Shown here piece after piece: positions 25,183 to 32,056 of a stretch of DNA of 32,056 bases (its first letter is position 1; every line of letters starts with the position of its first letter). Both the position numbers and the translations under genes were made by a program. The notes beneath the pieces are model-generated. The model searched no databases and was not told where the DNA came from. It worked only from the letters and a program-made list of their open reading frames with translations. Source of the DNA: a bacterium (lineage in GTDB: Bacteria; Spirochaetota; UBA4802; UBA5550); the NCBI GenBank assembly GCA_024224995.1, contig JAAENB010000175.1, positions 1 through 32,056 on the forward strand, in the 5' to 3' direction.

Positions 25183-26991
25183 ATGAAAATAACACTAATT
25201 CCAACACACCAGGTTATCGACGATTCCATTCCCCTGTATAAAAGTCTTGGAATACTTGTCTTATCTGCCTGTTTACAAGAAAAGGGAATAGACTGTGAAA
25301 TAATTGATCTGAAAAATCACAGCAATTCTTCCAAAAAAGATTTCCACAGTACCATAACGCCGGTCATTAAAAAAATTTTATCAACCAGGCCCGATGTTGT
25401 TGGATTTTCAACATTAACCAGCAACCTGGTCGTGGCGCTGGAGATCTGCCAAAAAATAAAAGAGACAAACAAATCCATTCATACCCTGCTTGGCGGCCCC
25501 GGTGTTTCTTTTTGCGCCCCTGAGGTTCTTTCATCATTTCCCTGTATTGACACAATAATCCGCGGCGAGTCTGAAAATTCTCTGCCCGATTTCATGAACG
25601 CGCTGGCAAATAAAAACGACATGGCCCTAATCCCGGGATTGGTTTACCGGGAAAATAAAAAAATCGTCAACACCGGCTGGTCAACACCGGTAGAGGATTT
25701 TACCGGACTTCCCATGCCGGCATATCACTTTTGTCAAACTCATGAAAATGAAGACTCAAATGATTTTATCGGGTATGAAATAGGACGGGGATGCCCCCTT
25801 TCCTGCACCTTTTGTTCCACCTCAAGTTTTTTCAGAAAAAAATTCAGGGTCAAGCCGGTCCCCAATGTAATAGAAGAACTGTTATATCTAAAAGACAAAT
25901 TCCCCGGGAAAAAAATAAGAATAAACCATGATCTGCCCACGCTAAACCATGAATATATGTACAAATTATGTGAAGCAATTATCGAGCAGGTTCCCGGGAT
26001 CGAATGGTACTGCGACTCCCGTCTCGACACCATTGATTCGGGCCTCTTAAAAACAATGAATAAAGCAGGGTGTAAAACTATTTTCATCGGCATTGAAGCC
26101 GCGACTTCGAGGATGCAAAAAATCATTAAAAAAAACCTCAACCTGGAAAATTATGAAAATATGCTTAACACCCTGGAGGAACTGGGCTTTAGTGTTATAC
26201 TCTCTTTCATTACCGGGTTTCCCGGCGAAGACAGCGCCGATCATGAAGCGCTTTTAGATCTAATATTCAAAGCAATATCCATATTCCGGGATAAAGCGGT
26301 AATACACGTCAACCTCCTGGTAACGGAAATTGGTTCAGGTTTATATGAAGAATGGAAAGACAGCCTCATTTATGATGGGGGAATACGAGGAAGCCTTGCA
26401 GGAGATACGGACATTCCCCTGTCATGGGAAGAACAGAGAGCCATCATAAAAAAACACCCGGAAATATTCGTCAGATTTTTTCACATCAATGATCCTTCCA
26501 TAAACTGGTCCAGTGTTAGAAAATGTGTTGACTTTGAATCTCTTGCACAATTTCTAATGAAATACAGTCTCATTTTTGCCTATACCATACTGGGCAGCAA
26601 GCTGGCCCGGGGTATCATGGAAAATTTTGATTCCATTGAATTACCCCCTCTTAAACGATTTGAAAATACCGATTTTACGGGTCTATTTGAATCCGTCAGA
26701 AATCTTGTTTATAATTTATTTGATACTGAAAGCACGGCCAGACAATTCGACGCTATTGCTCAATATGAAATCTCTGTCGCCGAAGTAACCCGGTATAAAT
26801 CGAATAATTTTTCCAGGCAAATTGAGGTATATTACCCGGTAGAAGACATTTTAACGTTAATATCGGATTTTAAAAATGGCCGGGCCATGAATAGCGAAAC
26901 GGTGCATCATCTAATACTTGGCTGGGATGAAAAAAATGATACAATGAAATGCGCAGAAGTACCGGCAGAATTAATCTCATTTTTTGTTTAG
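25183..26991 (+). CDS. Cobalamin-binding-type radical SAM enzyme 1 (putative peptide-modifying enzyme)
   Basis: 602 residues. Residues 1-135 are a Rossmann-like B12-binding domain (ITLIPTHQV, GILVLSACLQEKG, VVGFSTLT, LLGGPGVSF, RGESE) without the DxHxxG lower-ligand motif, as in many cobalamin radical SAM enzymes. The radical SAM core begins GRGCPLSCTFCSTS, with the cluster-binding CxxxCxxC at Cys204, Cys208 and Cys211. GIEAATSRMQ and ITGFPGED follow at the expected strands. Residues about 410-602 are a mostly helical C-terminal domain that I do not recognise; it ends in a strand-rich segment (EVYYPVEDILTLI, CAEVPAELISFF) shared with the paralogue at 27511. Family chemistry is radical methylation or rearrangement of unactivated carbons. 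There is no ribosome site and the predicted mRNA starts at the ATG. It lies upstream of the small peptide gene and its paralogue. Confidence 0.9.
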   Translation: MKITLIPTHQVIDDSIPLYKSLGILVLSACLQEKGIDCEIIDLKNHSNSSKKDFHSTITPVIKKILSTRPDVVGFSTLTSNLVVALEICQKIKETNKSIHTLLGGPGVSFCAPEVLSSFPCIDTIIRGESENSLPDFMNALANKNDMALIPGLVYRENKKIVNTGWSTPVEDFTGLPMPAYHFCQTHENEDSNDFIGYEIGRGCPLSCTFCSTSSFFRKKFRVKPVPNVIEELLYLKDKFPGKKIRINHDLPTLNHEYMYKLCEAIIEQVPGIEWYCDSRLDTIDSGLLKTMNKAGCKTIFIGIEAATSRMQKIIKKNLNLENYENMLNTLEELGFSVILSFITGFPGEDSADHEALLDLIFKAISIFRDKAVIHVNLLVTEIGSGLYEEWKDSLIYDGGIRGSLAGDTDIPLSWEEQRAIIKKHPEIFVRFFHINDPSINWSSVRKCVDFESLAQFLMKYSLIFAYTILGSKLARGIMENFDSIELPPLKRFENTDFTGLFESVRNLVYNLFDTESTARQFDAIAQYEISVAEVTRYKSNNFSRQIEVYYPVEDILTLISDFKNGRAMNSETVHHLILGWDEKNDTMKCAEVPAELISFFV

Positions 26992-27037
26992 CAAACTGAC
27001 GAAATTACTCTTTTTTCCATAAATACTTAAATTTAAT

Positions 27038-27064
27038 TTGACATTAATAAAAATTCGATATTAA
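27038..27064 (+). promoter_or_regulatory. Candidate promoter of the small peptide gene
   Basis: A perfect TTGACA (27038-27043) followed after 15 bases by TATTAA (27059-27064, four of six). With standard 17-base spacing the -10 is poor (TTAACT). It lies in the 170-base gap between the first radical SAM gene and the peptide gene, allowing the peptide to be made in excess of the enzyme. Confidence 0.4.
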
Positions 27065-27082
27065 CTTATAGAAGAATTTATT

Positions 27083-27120
27083 AATCTAACTCAATCTAAC
27101 TCAATCAGATTAAATTAGAT
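27083..27120. repeat. Tandem AATCTAACTC repeat with a flanking inverted arm
   Basis: AATCTAACTC occurs twice in tandem (27083-27092, 27093-27102), followed by a partial AATC. ATCTAA (27094-27099) is repeated inverted as TTAGAT at 27115-27120. It sits between the candidate promoter and the ribosome site of the peptide gene, so it could be an operator or a leader stem. Confidence 0.45.
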
Positions 27121-27161
27121 CCAAATTATTTTTTATATCAATTATATCAAAGGAGGAACAT

Positions 27162-27413
27162 ATGTCTTTAATGACCGATGATGAGAGGAGACTATTAACA
27201 GCATTAATTTTTGATCCGGCTTTTCGGGAGTACGCAGAAAAAAATGGGATAAAAGCAGCATTAGAGGTATCAACACTAATGGTTGATGACGATACCGTCA
27301 AGATAATCGAACTAAAAGGAGCAGCCTGGCTGGAAAGCATCAAGGATCTGAAAGTTAGCGATGTCCCGGCAAAAGTCGTTGGAGAAGTATTCCCCGGCGG
27401 AGACAACTGGTAG
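27162..27413 (+). CDS. Small peptide between two radical SAM genes: candidate RiPP precursor
   Basis: 83 residues, with AAAGGAGG 5 bases upstream of the ATG, the strongest ribosome site in the window. Residues 5-28 (DDERRLLTALIFDPAFREYA and on) form an acidic amphipathic helix, as in leader peptides. The middle (29-62) is mixed, with Trp56. The tail, 64-83, is KVSDVPAKVVGEVFPGGDNW: rich in Val, Pro, Phe and Gly, ending in Trp, and without Cys, Ser or Thr after Ser66. There is no Cys anywhere, which excludes lanthionine or thioether chemistry. There is no signal peptide or membrane segment. Its placement between two paralogous cobalamin radical SAM enzymes suggests it is their substrate, with the tail as core. 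I know no named family for it. An alternative is that it is a small accessory subunit. Confidence 0.75.
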   Translation: MSLMTDDERRLLTALIFDPAFREYAEKNGIKAALEVSTLMVDDDTVKIIELKGAAWLESIKDLKVSDVPAKVVGEVFPGGDNW

Positions 27414-27438
27414 CAATCAAAGAACGGTAAAGCAGGGT

Positions 27439-27484
27439 ACCGGCATATGCTGTTTTGTGCAACCGGTCCTGCTGTTGCCGGACC
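27439..27484 (+). promoter_or_regulatory. Alternative RNA stems between the peptide and second radical SAM gene
   Basis: ACCGG (27439-27443) can pair with CCGGT (27463-27467), aided by TGC/GCA inside. GGTCC (27465-27469) can instead pair with GGACC (27480-27484); the two stems share bases and exclude each other. No T-run follows. Such a structure could reduce readthrough or translation into the enzyme gene so that peptide exceeds enzyme. Confidence 0.3.
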
Positions 27485-27510
27485 CCGGTCCAAAATTTCG
27501 GAGGAAGCGT

Positions 27511-29316
27511 ATCAAAGTTACATTAGTCGCTGCATCCCAGGTTTCTTTTCATTATCCCATAGCGCTGTATCAATGTACCGGCATTCTCATACTTGCCTCC
27601 TGTCTCCGTGAGCGGAACATTGATTGTGACGTAGTAGACCTGGAAGAATATAACAATCTTTCCCTGGTAAATTTTAATAATATTATTGATTCCGCAGTAG
27701 GGAACATTATCGATTCCAAGCCCACTGTTGTGGGACTCTCAACCAAAGCGGTAAATTTACCCGTTGCTCTTGAAATACTCAAGAACCTGAAAGAAAAAAA
27801 ACCCGCTATTATTACTGTTCTTGGCGGTACGGGGGTGGCATTTTGCGCGAAAGAAATTATCGCCTCATTCCCGGAAGTAGATGTTGTGGTACGGGGAGAA
27901 GCAGAAAATGCCTTTACCGAATTTATTGAATCTCTTAAATCTAAAAAAGATTATTCAGCAATCAAAGGACTTGTGTTTCGTGACGGAGAACAAATAATTG
28001 ACAATGGCTGGACGCAGCCGATTGAAGATCTTGATACACTCCCCATGCCTGCCTATGACCTATGCCGGTATCACGACAGTCCCGGGAAGTATCATGGTGT
28101 TGTTCTGGAAGCAGGACGAGGATGCTACCTGGATTGTGCGTATTGTAATACACAAAATTTTTTCTATAAAAAACACCGGTTAAAATCCATTGAAAGAGTG
28201 ATCAAAGAAATCCGGTATATCCGGGACAATATTGGCGATATCAAAATACTAATCTCCAATGACCTGGTTACCGGCAACCATAAATACATAAGCGGGCTCT
28301 GTGCAGCGATAAACGAACAAATCCCCTCATTACAATGGGATTGCGGAGCACATTACGAGTGTCTTACCCCTGAAATTGCTGAAACAATACAAAAAGCAGG
28401 ATGCGAAGCAGTATATTTAAGCGTTGATACCATGTCCGACATGTTAACAACTGTTGTAAACGGACAGGCCGATTTTTCAGGGTTCCACAGCATTATGGAA
28501 AAAATGGTTGCCCAGGGACTTGAAGTAAATCTTTGTTTTATCCTGGGATTTCCGGAAGAAGAAGAATACAGCATTGAAGCGCTTTTCACCTATTCGTTTC
28601 GTGCCAAATACCAGTTTCCTTCCCGGGTTCACCTGGAATACTTTGCACTGGTTCCTTATGCCGGTACAATAATCTCTCAAAAGTGGAAAAACAAACTGGC
28701 CTATGACGACTATGGAAATCCCGGTTCTACCTTTGTTCCGTTAGAATGGAATAAACTGAACGAAAAAATAAAGCTTCATCCCGAAATTTTTTCTCCCTAT
28801 TATCATATACATACCACAGAAGAACATAGAACAAACACCCTTAAATATGCCTTAATGGATTTTGTTGTTGAAGGCGCTTTAAAATACAGCATGCACCTGG
28901 CATACCTGATCCTTGAAGACGCATTGGCACAGGGAATTATTGCGAATAGTAACAAGATCAGGCTGCCTTCCCCGGAAGCGTATAAAAAAGATGAATACCT
29001 GGGTTTTTTAGATTCCATAGGAAATGTAATTTCAGGCTTAATAGAAAAAAATATTGTTTTACAAAAAAAATTGGAGGCCCTGCTTCGATTTGAAATCGTT
29101 ACGTACCGGGCGTATCATGCCGAAAATCAATACTCTGAAGTAATTGAAGCGTGTTATAATCCTATGGATATTATTACCGGGTTAAGTAATAATAGTATTA
29201 TTGAAGATGAAAACAATACGCTGCGATACTTTATGGTAATGGTAGATAAAACCAGGGATTTAAAAATCACGGAAATACCTGCCACTCTCGCCAGCCTCTA
29301 TAAAAACCAAAATTAA
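27511..29316 (+). CDS. Cobalamin-binding-type radical SAM enzyme 2, apparent AUC start codon
   Basis: 601 residues if started at the ATC at 27511. GGAGG (27500-27504) lies 6 bases before it, and the residues after it (KVTLVAASQV) align with residues 2-11 of the paralogue at 25183 (KITLIPTHQV). Both proteins are then 601-602 long. The frame is open upstream to an ATG at 27361, with a GTG at 27457 and a TTG at 27475, none with a ribosome site. The B12-type domain (1-135) has LGGTGVAFCAKEI and RGEAE; there is no DxHxxG. The radical SAM core has GRGCYLDCAYCNT (Cys205, Cys209, Cys212). The unrecognised C-terminal domain (about 410-601) matches its paralogue. The gene ends 12 bases before the stop of the opposing gene. 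It is probably the partner enzyme acting on the upstream peptide. Confidence 0.88.
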   Translation: MKVTLVAASQVSFHYPIALYQCTGILILASCLRERNIDCDVVDLEEYNNLSLVNFNNIIDSAVGNIIDSKPTVVGLSTKAVNLPVALEILKNLKEKKPAIITVLGGTGVAFCAKEIIASFPEVDVVVRGEAENAFTEFIESLKSKKDYSAIKGLVFRDGEQIIDNGWTQPIEDLDTLPMPAYDLCRYHDSPGKYHGVVLEAGRGCYLDCAYCNTQNFFYKKHRLKSIERVIKEIRYIRDNIGDIKILISNDLVTGNHKYISGLCAAINEQIPSLQWDCGAHYECLTPEIAETIQKAGCEAVYLSVDTMSDMLTTVVNGQADFSGFHSIMEKMVAQGLEVNLCFILGFPEEEEYSIEALFTYSFRAKYQFPSRVHLEYFALVPYAGTIISQKWKNKLAYDDYGNPGSTFVPLEWNKLNEKIKLHPEIFSPYYHIHTTEEHRTNTLKYALMDFVVEGALKYSMHLAYLILEDALAQGIIANSNKIRLPSPEAYKKDEYLGFLDSIGNVISGLIEKNIVLQKKLEALLRFEIVTYRAYHAENQYSEVIEACYNPMDIITGLSNNSIIEDENNTLRYFMVMVDKTRDLKITEIPATLASLYKNQN

Positions 29317-29328
29317 ATTAAGATTAAA

Positions 29329-32056
29329 TTAAACTCTAAAGCCCACTATAGTGATATCATCTATTTGTGGTTCCTCTCCCCTGTAGTTTTTTATTTTTTT
29401 CTTCATAATATCCGGCACCTCAGTAAAAGATTTTTGATGAATTTCCAATAAGGTATCGGTAAACCGCTTTCTGCCGAAGGGAAGCCCTTTTTCTCCGCCG
29501 AGCTGGTCAATATAACCATCGGTTGAAAGAAAAAAGACAGCATCTCCCTGTACCGCAATTTCATGATCAGTATACTCAAAATCTTCTCTTGATTTCTTAT
29601 ATCCAATGCTCTGCCTGTCTCCCTTAATGGTTACCACTTCATTATTTTCGCAGTAATACAATGGTAATTTTGAACCGGAATAGATAATCTTATTTTCACC
29701 CGGCTCAACATAGCAAAGAGCTACATCCATTCCGTCATCGGAAAGCGCGCTTTCCTTATCCTGGCCCAGGGTTGAACGAACGATGCTGTTCAAATCCTTT
29801 AAAATAGTTGCGGGGCTTTTGCCCGAACTTTCTCCAATAATCCTGTTTAATACGGATTTGGCGATCATAGTCATAAATGCTCCCGGCACCCCATGCCCGG
29901 TACAATCGATCACCGCGATAAAAAAACTCTCACCGATTTCATGAAACCAGTAAAAATCACCGCCAACAACATCCCGGGGATTCCATAACGCGAAATGACC
30001 GGATACATATTTATTAATCGTTTCCGAAAGCGGTAAAATGGAATACTGAATAGTACTGGCGTATTTAATACTATTCATAATCTGTATATTCTTTTCTCTT
30101 AATTCTTTTGTGCGATCCGTAACTTTAACTTCCAGGTTTTTGTTGAGATCATCCAGGTCTTTATACATTCGAGCATTCTCAATTGAAATGGCAATCTGTG
30201 AAGAAAGGGTATTTAATACTTCCACCCTGTCCTCGGAAAATGCGCCTGTAGTCAGATTATTTTCAAGGTATAAAATACCATTTAATGTCCCCTGGTTAAC
30301 CAGGGGAATACAGAGTATGGATTTCGGCTGTTTTTCCATTATATAGGTGTCATTGGTAAACTTGCCTTCAACCAGGGCATTATCCAGAACTATATTTTCT
30401 TTTGTCCGTTCAACATAGTTAATAATCGCTTCGGGCAGAACCGGAACAGCATTTTCCATGTCCTGGCCAAAAGCAGGTATTGATTTCATAACGATAATAT
30501 CTGTTTTGTTCATCTCCCCTTCGGCTTCAATAAACCATTGTCCTTTATACGGCAGCAGGAAAAATCCCTTTTGGGCACCGGCATTTTCAATAACAATTCT
30601 CATCATTTTCATAAGCAATTCCCGCAATTTAATCTCACTTGAAATTGTATTTGAAGCTTTAATGATTGTTGTGAGGTCAAGCGCGTTCATGTCGCTCACC
30701 GTAGAGTCTGCCGTACTCATTGACTCGGAAATCTTAAATTGTTTCCCCCCGGTTGTTGAAATTAATTCAGGATATAATTGCTGCAGTGAATCGGCTTTTG
30801 GTTTTGCCCCCCACCTGTTGAAATAATAAAAAGCTTCGGTCATATACCCCCTGGCAATGCTTTTCATTTCTTTTGAAAGACAATACTTCGCGGCCAGCTC
30901 ATTCGCAATGGCCTGTTCATGGTAAATTTCTTTTTCTTTCGCAACGGTGATTGCTTCATCGTATAACTGGATTATTTTCTCAAAATCACCTCCCGTAACT
31001 CGATGCAATTCCGCTTCAATTAAATAATACTTATTTAAATAATTGTACGGATTGCTTTCCCCCAATTTTTTAAAATGTTTTCTGTTTGATTTGATCTTTT
31101 TTAAATATTTTCTTTGTTTACCGCTTCCAACTTCGGGATACAGAACCAGTAAAACCATTGTGTAATAAAAATTAAATGTTTGAATAAATGGTGACCCGAA
31201 CAAACTGTCTATTATCACTTCTGCTTTTAACGCATAGTCAAGAGCTTGATCATATTCATTTAATATATATTGTATAACCACTTCAGCTACATAAAAACTG
31301 GCCAGGTACATATCATTATTTGCTTCTTTGTATTTTTCAATAATAGTATCGGTATACTCTAAATAATTTCTATTAAGAGCGGTAATACTGTCTGTGTCTC
31401 CTCTCATGGTATAAATACAATATGCATTTACGTCATAGCACATTGTTGTTTGCGGCTGTTTTAAATTATATATATTTTTTTTATATTTTTGCAGCATCTC
31501 TCTATCAACAACATCTAAGGGGATACCTGAGGTAAAATAATGAAGCGGTATAAAACTGTATATTAATCCCATATATTCAGTATTACCGACCTCAATACAG
31601 GTAGGAATAACTTTTTTCATATAACCAATATTGTCTTTTAAACCAATTCGAAAATGCATGATAGTGAAATAATTATTAAAATAGACAACGGACTTGATAT
31701 ATTTTGAGCCGGATTTGTCGGCTATTTTTTTCGCCAATTCTCCAAATTCTATTCCCGAACGGATTAGTCCCAGATTACTGGACTCAATGGAACTATACAC
31801 GGCAAAGGCTATGGCCGCCATAGGAGTTATTCCGTATTTAAGGGAGAGCGCGACCACTTTCAGGGTAAAAATAGAAGTAACAAAGGGATTTACCGCAATA
31901 GAAACCGGGATACACAACATCATAAGATTAATCGCGGCAATCATTTTCTCGTCTTTCATTTCAGGCAGGTTGATCAAATCCGCCGGTTTTTTCTTACCCA
32001 GCGCAAGTTTTGTCTTTGCTAACTCCAGGAGCATTCCTCCTATACCGGGATTAGAC
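29329..32056 (-). CDS. Giant signalling protein, C-terminal part: TPR-like region, GAF domain, SpoIIE-type phosphatase (cut by window edge)
   Basis: An ATG at 32032-32034 exists, but the frame stays open to the window end (SNPGIGG before it) and GGAGG lies only 1 base from that ATG, so it is probably internal. From there, 901 residues are visible. About 1-430 form helical repeats, with LALGKKKPADLINLP near the start, like the region after the AAA-type ATPase in multi-domain Ser/Thr kinase sensors. Residues about 455-620 are a GAF domain (IENARMYKDL at its end). A coiled coil is followed by a SpoIIE phosphatase at about 660-901: WNPRDVVGGDFYWF, IDCTGHGVPGAF, DDGMDVALCYV, FLSTDGYIDQ and QIDDITIVGF, all metal-binding aspartates present. 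It should dephosphorylate a Ser/Thr-phosphorylated regulator. A kinase and ATPase lying outside the window is inferred. Confidence 0.85.
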   Translation of the reverse strand, partial: SNPGIGGMLLELAKTKLALGKKKPADLINLPEMKDEKMIAAINLMMLCIPVSIAVNPFVTSIFTLKVVALSLKYGITPMAAIAFAVYSSIESSNLGLIRSGIEFGELAKKIADKSGSKYIKSVVYFNNYFTIMHFRIGLKDNIGYMKKVIPTCIEVGNTEYMGLIYSFIPLHYFTSGIPLDVVDREMLQKYKKNIYNLKQPQTTMCYDVNAYCIYTMRGDTDSITALNRNYLEYTDTIIEKYKEANNDMYLASFYVAEVVIQYILNEYDQALDYALKAEVIIDSLFGSPFIQTFNFYYTMVLLVLYPEVGSGKQRKYLKKIKSNRKHFKKLGESNPYNYLNKYYLIEAELHRVTGGDFEKIIQLYDEAITVAKEKEIYHEQAIANELAAKYCLSKEMKSIARGYMTEAFYYFNRWGAKPKADSLQQLYPELISTTGGKQFKISESMSTADSTVSDMNALDLTTIIKASNTISSEIKLRELLMKMMRIVIENAGAQKGFFLLPYKGQWFIEAEGEMNKTDIIVMKSIPAFGQDMENAVPVLPEAIINYVERTKENIVLDNALVEGKFTNDTYIMEKQPKSILCIPLVNQGTLNGILYLENNLTTGAFSEDRVEVLNTLSSQIAISIENARMYKDLDDLNKNLEVKVTDRTKELREKNIQIMNSIKYASTIQYSILPLSETINKYVSGHFALWNPRDVVGGDFYWFHEIGESFFIAVIDCTGHGVPGAFMTMIAKSVLNRIIGESSGKSPATILKDLNSIVRSTLGQDKESALSDDGMDVALCYVEPGENKIIYSGSKLPLYYCENNEVVTIKGDRQSIGYKKSREDFEYTDHEIAVQGDAVFFLSTDGYIDQLGGEKGLPFGRKRFTDTLLEIHQKSFTEVPDIMKKKIKNYRGEEPQIDDITIVGFRV

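Noticed and set aside
27083..27106. CRISPR-like or satellite array
   Set aside because: There are only two full copies of a 10-base unit with no spacers.
27361..27510. Upstream ATG start for radical SAM enzyme 2
   Set aside because: It lies inside the peptide gene in another frame, has no ribosome site and adds 50 residues unlike the paralogue. It remains possible only if AUC is not used.

Overview
The window looks like chromosomal DNA of a diderm, free-living bacterium. I lean to a spirochaete-type genome (Spirochaetota) at moderate confidence. The reasons are a lipoprotein with a relaxed lipobox, a TonB-receptor remnant, a beta-barrel-like exported protein, a type III glutamine synthetase, very large multi-domain sensors ending in SpoIIE-type phosphatases, and AGGAGG ribosome sites with TTGACA-type promoters. 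The genetic code is standard. I see no rRNA or tRNA gene, CRISPR array, insertion sequence or phage gene.

Layout. 1-413 (minus) is the start of a ribbon-helix-helix-like protein cut by the left edge. 751-8490 (plus) holds a LamG/chitobiase-like lipoprotein, a 7TM-PAS-SpoIIE phosphatase, an unrecognised helical protein, and a chemoreceptor with a haem-c CxxCH motif. 8703-10871 is type III glutamine synthetase (glnN). 10915-16437 (minus) holds a small exported protein, a metallo-beta-lactamase-fold hydrolase, a histone-deacetylase-family amidohydrolase, a hydantoinase/oxoprolinase-type protein and a GGDEF diguanylate cyclase. 16617-17011 is a gene ruin: the start of a TonB receptor joined out of frame to the end of another gene.

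17121-19912 is a two-gene module resembling the Septu (PtuA/PtuB) anti-phage system. Its ATPase carries an additional N-terminal calcineurin-like metallophosphoesterase domain, an architecture I do not recognise as an established defence type. The HNH partner gene starts inside the ATPase gene and ends inside the 3' end of the opposing kinase gene, which looks like an insertion junction. 19872-25063 (minus) is a two-gene signalling operon: a receiver protein with a decayed HD-GYP domain, then a 1332-residue SBP-PAS-PAS-HK-REC-REC-Hpt kinase.

25183-29316 (plus) is the other candidate new system: two paralogous cobalamin-binding-type radical SAM enzymes flanking an 83-residue peptide gene with a very strong ribosome site. 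The arrangement is that of a RiPP pathway in which the enzymes would modify the peptide, perhaps by C-methylation. The first enzyme appears to be made from a leaderless mRNA. The second appears to start at a non-standard AUC codon that aligns exactly with the AUG of its paralogue. 29329-32056 (minus) is the C-terminal part of a giant TPR/GAF/SpoIIE signalling protein whose frame is open through the right edge.

Signalling dominates the window: two SpoIIE phosphatases, one chemoreceptor, one diguanylate cyclase, one hybrid kinase and one receiver protein. Apart from glnN and the small hydrolase block, metabolic genes are few.
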